Assembly (NCBI GenBank): GCA_026398595.1
Contig: JAPLSO010000022.1
Location: 1 to 54,735, forward strand
From: Spirochaetota bacterium
Lineage (GTDB): Bacteria > Spirochaetota > Spirochaetia > Treponematales > Rectinemataceae
Reading direction: 5' to 3'
DNA length: 54,735 bases
The position numbers and the translations under genes are program-made. Below are positions 51,577-54,735 of the stretch, in pieces. Position 1 is the first letter of the stretch. The number at the start of each line of letters is the position of its first letter. The notes under the pieces were generated by a model. That model was given only the letters and a program-made list of their open reading frames with translations, had not been told where the DNA came from and searched no databases.

Positions 51577-53085
51577 ATGGAAAGGGTATCAAGTATTTTT
51601 GCACTCATAGGAAACTATGGAAATGTTTATGGTTTCCTAGGTTTTTACTGGCACTCGGATTTTCAAGGAAAGGCAATCGTGATCCTCTGCCCGGTATTGC
51701 ACGACAATTTTTTTATTGAATGCAAGGAGACAGATGATACGGCAGGGGAAAGCTTGGCTGAAAATATCAAAAGCATAGGCGTGAAACAGGTCCTGCGCTA
51801 CCTGGATTCCGATCCCGGCGTCAACATGCCTATGCTTCTAGCCTGGGTCGACCGATTCGACCGTCACGACCGGATAAAAGGGTCACGGGAGGCAATCCAT
51901 AGGGTACTTGAGGATCATACGAACAATTGGTACCTCTATATAGAAAGCCTTTATTCCGATATCGATCTGGAAGTCCGCAAAACCATTTTTGAGAATTTGG
52001 TCCTAAATTCTTCCATGATAGGAACAGAGCGCAGGGAAAAAGCAATTCAGCAGTACAACTGCAATATTCCTTGGGCTATCCTGATGGACCCCACTTCGGC
52101 CTGCAATCTCGATTGCATAGGATGCTGGGCTGCGGATTACGGGAACAATTTAAATATGGACCTTGAGACCCTCGATTCGATCATCGTGCAGGGCAAGGAA
52201 TTGGGGACTTTCATGTATATCTTTTCGGGCGGCGAACCACTTATCCGTAAGAATGACATCATCACCTTGTGTAAGAAACACGCAGAATGCGTGTTTCTTA
52301 CCTTCACTAATTCGACTCTCATCGATGACACTTTCGCCGATGAGATGCTGTACGTTAAAAATTTAATTCCTGCGATCAGCATCGAAGGATTCGAAGAGGC
52401 CACCGATTCAAGGCGTGGGCAAGGAACATATAAACGAATTCTCAAGGCCATGGAAATCCTCAAGCGGAAGAACCTTCCATTCGGAATTTCCTGCTGCTAC
52501 ACAAGAAACAATACCGGAGAAATCGGAAGTGAAGCATTCATTGATGACATGATCGCAAAGGGCGCTAAATTCGCATGGTTCTTCACCTACATGCCCGTCG
52601 GGAAAGATGCCGCCCTTGAGCTGATGGTCACTCCTCAACAACGCGAACACATGTATCATCAGATCAGATCCTGGCGGACTACAAAACCCCTCTTCACCAT
52701 AGATTTCTGGAATGATGGCGAATATGTGAAAGGCTGCATTGCCGGCGGACGCAACTACCTTCACATCAATGCCAATGGGGACATCGAACCCTGCGCCTTT
52801 ATCCATTATTCCGACTCTAGCATTCGCAAGAAGTCCTTGCTCGACGCTTTCCGGTCACCGTTGTTCATGGAATATCGGAAGGGACAACCATTTAACAATA
52901 ACCATTTGCGGCCCTGTCCCCTGTTGGATAATAAAGATTGCCTGACCAAGATGGTGGAAGCCGCTGACGCGAAGTCCACGGATATGCGGCAACCGGAAGA
53001 TGTCCGTGACTTGAGCGGTAAATGCGCACAGGCGGCGGATAATTGGGAGTCGGTCGCCGATCGCCTGTGGAATGAGCGTAATTGA
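51577..53085 (+). CDS. radical SAM enzyme with C-terminal Cys-rich (SPASM-like) region
   Basis: From the ATG at 51577 the product has 502 residues; a TTG start at 51508 would add 23. Residues about 155-390 are the radical SAM core with the cluster motif CNLDCIGCWAAD and GGEP (FSGGEPLIRK). The C-terminal part has additional Cys (GCIAGGRNYLHINANGDIEP, CAFIHYS, CPLLDNKDC), as in SPASM/twitch auxiliary-cluster enzymes. The N-terminal about 155 residues show no known motif. A TetR gene follows 19 bases later. The substrate is unknown; no precursor peptide is obvious nearby. It might modify a lipid or small molecule rather than a peptide. Confidence 0.8.
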   Translation: MERVSSIFALIGNYGNVYGFLGFYWHSDFQGKAIVILCPVLHDNFFIECKETDDTAGESLAENIKSIGVKQVLRYLDSDPGVNMPMLLAWVDRFDRHDRIKGSREAIHRVLEDHTNNWYLYIESLYSDIDLEVRKTIFENLVLNSSMIGTERREKAIQQYNCNIPWAILMDPTSACNLDCIGCWAADYGNNLNMDLETLDSIIVQGKELGTFMYIFSGGEPLIRKNDIITLCKKHAECVFLTFTNSTLIDDTFADEMLYVKNLIPAISIEGFEEATDSRRGQGTYKRILKAMEILKRKNLPFGISCCYTRNNTGEIGSEAFIDDMIAKGAKFAWFFTYMPVGKDAALELMVTPQQREHMYHQIRSWRTTKPLFTIDFWNDGEYVKGCIAGGRNYLHINANGDIEPCAFIHYSDSSIRKKSLLDAFRSPLFMEYRKGQPFNNNHLRPCPLLDNKDCLTKMVEAADAKSTDMRQPEDVRDLSGKCAQAADNWESVADRLWNERN

Positions 53086-53104
53086 CGTCTATTGGGAGGA
53101 ATAC

Positions 53105-53731
53105 ATGGAAAATGCAGCACAGGAACGAATCTTGACGCAAGCAAGAAATCTCTTTTTCAAGAAGGGTCCTCTACGCGTTACTATGGATGAACTTGCCCTT
53201 TCCTGCGGTATTAGCAAGAAAACGCTCTACATATATTTCGCCAACAAGGAAGAGCTTCTTCATACCATACTTATCGGTTTTCGGCAAAAACTCGTGGAAC
53301 AGATGAACGTGGTACTTGGAAACAAAGCTATACCTTTAATGGAACGACTTAAAAATGTCATTGGCATAATTATGAATGCCTGGACTGACCTTGGATTTGC
53401 CTTTCTTGATGACTTGAAACGGCTTTATCCAGCCTTCTGGAAGGAGATACAGGAAAATCGGCAAAAAGACATTACTAACGTCATACGCGCGATTATCGCT
53501 GAAGCGCGCGAGCAAGGCTATTTAAGGAGCAGCATATCGGAACAGTTCATCGTTCGTGCGCTTCTTGCCCTTATAGACAATATATTTTCTTTTGAAACCA
53601 TGAGAGAGCTTTCCATGACCTTTCAGGATCTTTTTGAAAATACAATCATGCTGCTTTTCGGGGGGCTTCTTACCGAAGACGGGGAAGAAGTTCTTATACG
53701 CGAGGAAACGTCACACAACATCGCTAATTAA
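53105..53731 (+). CDS. TetR/AcrR family transcriptional regulator
   Basis: The ATG at 53105 follows GGGAGGAATAC; 208 residues. The N-terminal HTH is ERILTQARNLFFKKGPLRVTMDELALSCGISKKTLYIYFANKEEL, the TetR signature. The all-helical ligand domain follows. It is between the radical SAM gene and a glycosyltransferase gene, with short gaps, and probably controls this group. No operator is recognised. Confidence 0.93.
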   Translation: MENAAQERILTQARNLFFKKGPLRVTMDELALSCGISKKTLYIYFANKEELLHTILIGFRQKLVEQMNVVLGNKAIPLMERLKNVIGIIMNAWTDLGFAFLDDLKRLYPAFWKEIQENRQKDITNVIRAIIAEAREQGYLRSSISEQFIVRALLALIDNIFSFETMRELSMTFQDLFENTIMLLFGGLLTEDGEEVLIREETSHNIAN

Positions 53732-53748
53732 ACTAAGGAGAATCTGGT

Positions 53749-54447
53749 TTGAAAAATGTCACTGCTATTATTTGCGCATATAATGAAATTCAAAGGATCG
53801 AAGAGGTTCTGAGTGCTGTCGCTGTAAACGGGGTTTTCGAAGAAATCGTTGTCGTCGATGATGGTTCGACCGATGAAACATGGGGAATTATACAAACCTT
53901 TACAAGAATATGTGGCCTGACAGCCGTTCGACTTCAAGAAAACAAGGGCAAAGGCAACGCCATGGCAATTGGTGTTGAACATGCTCACGGTGAAATTCTC
54001 GTATTCTGGGATGCCGATCTCGTTGGCTCGAGAGAAGCTCATTTCCTGCAGCTTATTGAGCCGATATTGAACGGCGATGCAGACATGGTCCTTGGGCAGG
54101 CTGATGACACCTTGGTACCGTATGGAGTAAACGTTTTCAGATCGCTGGCAGGTCAGCGCTCCCTCAGGAAGAAAGATATACTGCCAATCCTTGAAGACAT
54201 GAAGACATCGAAATTTGGCGTTGAAGTATTGATCAATCTTACTTTTGACTCACTTGGGAAAAGGGTGAAATTGGTAAAGCTGGAAGATTTGAATCACCCA
54301 ACAAAATTTGAGAAGACCGGTCGGATTCAGGCTATAAAAGAATTTGCCAACGAAGGTCATCATATTGCATATACCTATATTTCTAATCTTTCTCTGGTTG
54401 TTAAGGCTACAAGCAAGCAATTTGCTAAGTTGATGCTTAGGGAATAA
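53749..54447 (+). CDS. family 2 glycosyltransferase
   Basis: 232 residues, TTG start chosen because AAGGAG is eight bases upstream; the nearby ATG is out of frame. GT-A fold: VTAIICAYNEIQRIEEVLSA, EEIVVVDDGSTDETWG, ENKGKGNAMAIGVEHAHGEI and FWDADLVG with the metal-binding Asp-x-Asp. No C-terminal membrane helices, so it is soluble or peripheral. It resembles polyprenyl-phosphate hexose transferases in the first part. The acceptor is unknown. Confidence 0.85.
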   Translation: MKNVTAIICAYNEIQRIEEVLSAVAVNGVFEEIVVVDDGSTDETWGIIQTFTRICGLTAVRLQENKGKGNAMAIGVEHAHGEILVFWDADLVGSREAHFLQLIEPILNGDADMVLGQADDTLVPYGVNVFRSLAGQRSLRKKDILPILEDMKTSKFGVEVLINLTFDSLGKRVKLVKLEDLNHPTKFEKTGRIQAIKEFANEGHHIAYTYISNLSLVVKATSKQFAKLMLRE

Positions 54448-54486
54448 TTGCGGAGCTCTTGCTTTACTTCGATAAGGAGAAGCCAT

Positions 54487-54735
54487 ATGGCCCAGACTAT
54501 TCCCCAGCTATTCCTGGAAAAGGTGAAAAACCAGCCCGATGTTCCTGTACAGCTATCCAGGAATAAGGATGGCGCGTTCAAGCCGCAGGCGTACGAACCG
54601 CCCCGGGTTTGCCAGAGTACCGTTCATGTGAGTCCGTCTCCTACGGCCAGAACTTCTTGCACAGTTTACCTGAAAGATGGCACGATAAAATCGATCATTG
54701 TATGATGGAAATCCCAGCAGAGGTGAAGGTTTGAA
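54487..54735 (+). pseudogene. chimeric broken gene: FadD-like start joined to molybdopterin-oxidoreductase-like sequence
   Basis: The ATG at 54487 follows AAGGAGAAGCCAT. The first 36 residues (MAQTIPQLFLEKVKNQPDVP, then VQLSRNKDGAFKPQAY) look like the N-terminus of long-chain acyl-CoA ligases. The frame then continues YEPPRVCQSTVHVSPSPTA, then RTSCTVYLKDGTIKSIIV, whose 'C..CTVYLKDGTIKSI' part resembles the start of molybdopterin oxidoreductases, and stops at TGA 54703-54705. One base later the frame reads DGNPSRGEGL, the expected continuation of that family. So a fusion and a frameshift are both indicated. The window ends here, so the rest is not visible. Confidence 0.4.

Noticed and set aside
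1-54735. CRISPR arrays, rRNA genes, complete insertion sequences, prophage
   Set aside because: No regularly spaced repeats, rRNA segments, transposase or phage structural proteins were found by reading.

Overview
The window reads as a chromosomal segment of a GC-rich member of the Spirochaetota, most like the Treponema/Rectinema side. No marker gives a species. The assignment rests on gene content: paralogous LPP20-type lipoproteins, a caspase/PEGA/formylglycine-enzyme (FGE) fusion, an rpoN-hpf-hprK-ptsH cluster with an HPr that keeps both His15 and Ser46, small barrel-like envelope proteins ending in Phe, and an FMN-binding exported protein with ApbE nearby. About 45 protein genes, one tRNA, several clear promoters, terminators and palindromes, and at least two decayed genes are visible. 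No CRISPR array, rRNA, complete insertion sequence or prophage was seen.

Layout. (1) 0.26-5.0 kb, minus strand: an envelope operon (LPP20 lipoprotein, an exported protein, a DUF2135-like protein, an LPP20/DUF4384-like protein) followed by a beta-propeller glycosidase-like gene. It diverges from a 1018-residue caspase-coiled coil-PEGA-PEGA-FGE protein (5.3-8.4 kb). (2) 8.4-12.3 kb: a beta-lactamase-fold hydrolase, an EndoQ-like nuclease and rsmH. (3) 12.7-18.6 kb: a branched-chain aminotransferase and a tightly overlapping four-gene 2-oxoacid:ferredoxin oxidoreductase operon whose second gene fuses a GltD-type flavoprotein to a ferredoxin domain. (4) 18.6-20.7 kb: a wrecked XRE/ImmA-IrrE gene, two small DUF genes and a perfect 29-bp palindrome. 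(5) 20.7-30.1 kb: UPF0303, acetate kinase, a small protein coupled to a DJ-1 protein, an LPG-synthase-type membrane protein, a barrel protein, a predicted covalently flavinylated protein, tRNA-Leu, a PAP2 phosphatase, ApbE, an MBL hydrolase and a DbpA-domain protein. (6) 30.3-47.3 kb: mostly housekeeping genes (aroDE, era, pth, a GH36 enzyme, a Mn-pyrophosphatase, traB, holA, lexA, ptsH, hprK, hpf, rpoN, grpE-dnaK-dnaJ). (7) 47.3-50.6 kb: a copper operon (csoR-copA-copZ) with a visible operator. (8) 50.6-54.7 kb: a more AT-rich accessory stretch with an envelope protein, radical SAM enzyme, TetR, GT2 and a broken chimeric gene at the edge.

Main ideas. The first two units look like one envelope signalling or proteolysis system, because DUF4384 and caspase domains are known to share proteins elsewhere. 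The aminotransferase and oxidoreductase operon together fit interconversion of branched-chain amino acids and acyl-CoAs with electron exchange to NAD(P)H. The sigma-54 protein seems to lack most of Region I, and the promoter position supports that start. All functional calls are by eye from protein sequence; no database search was run.
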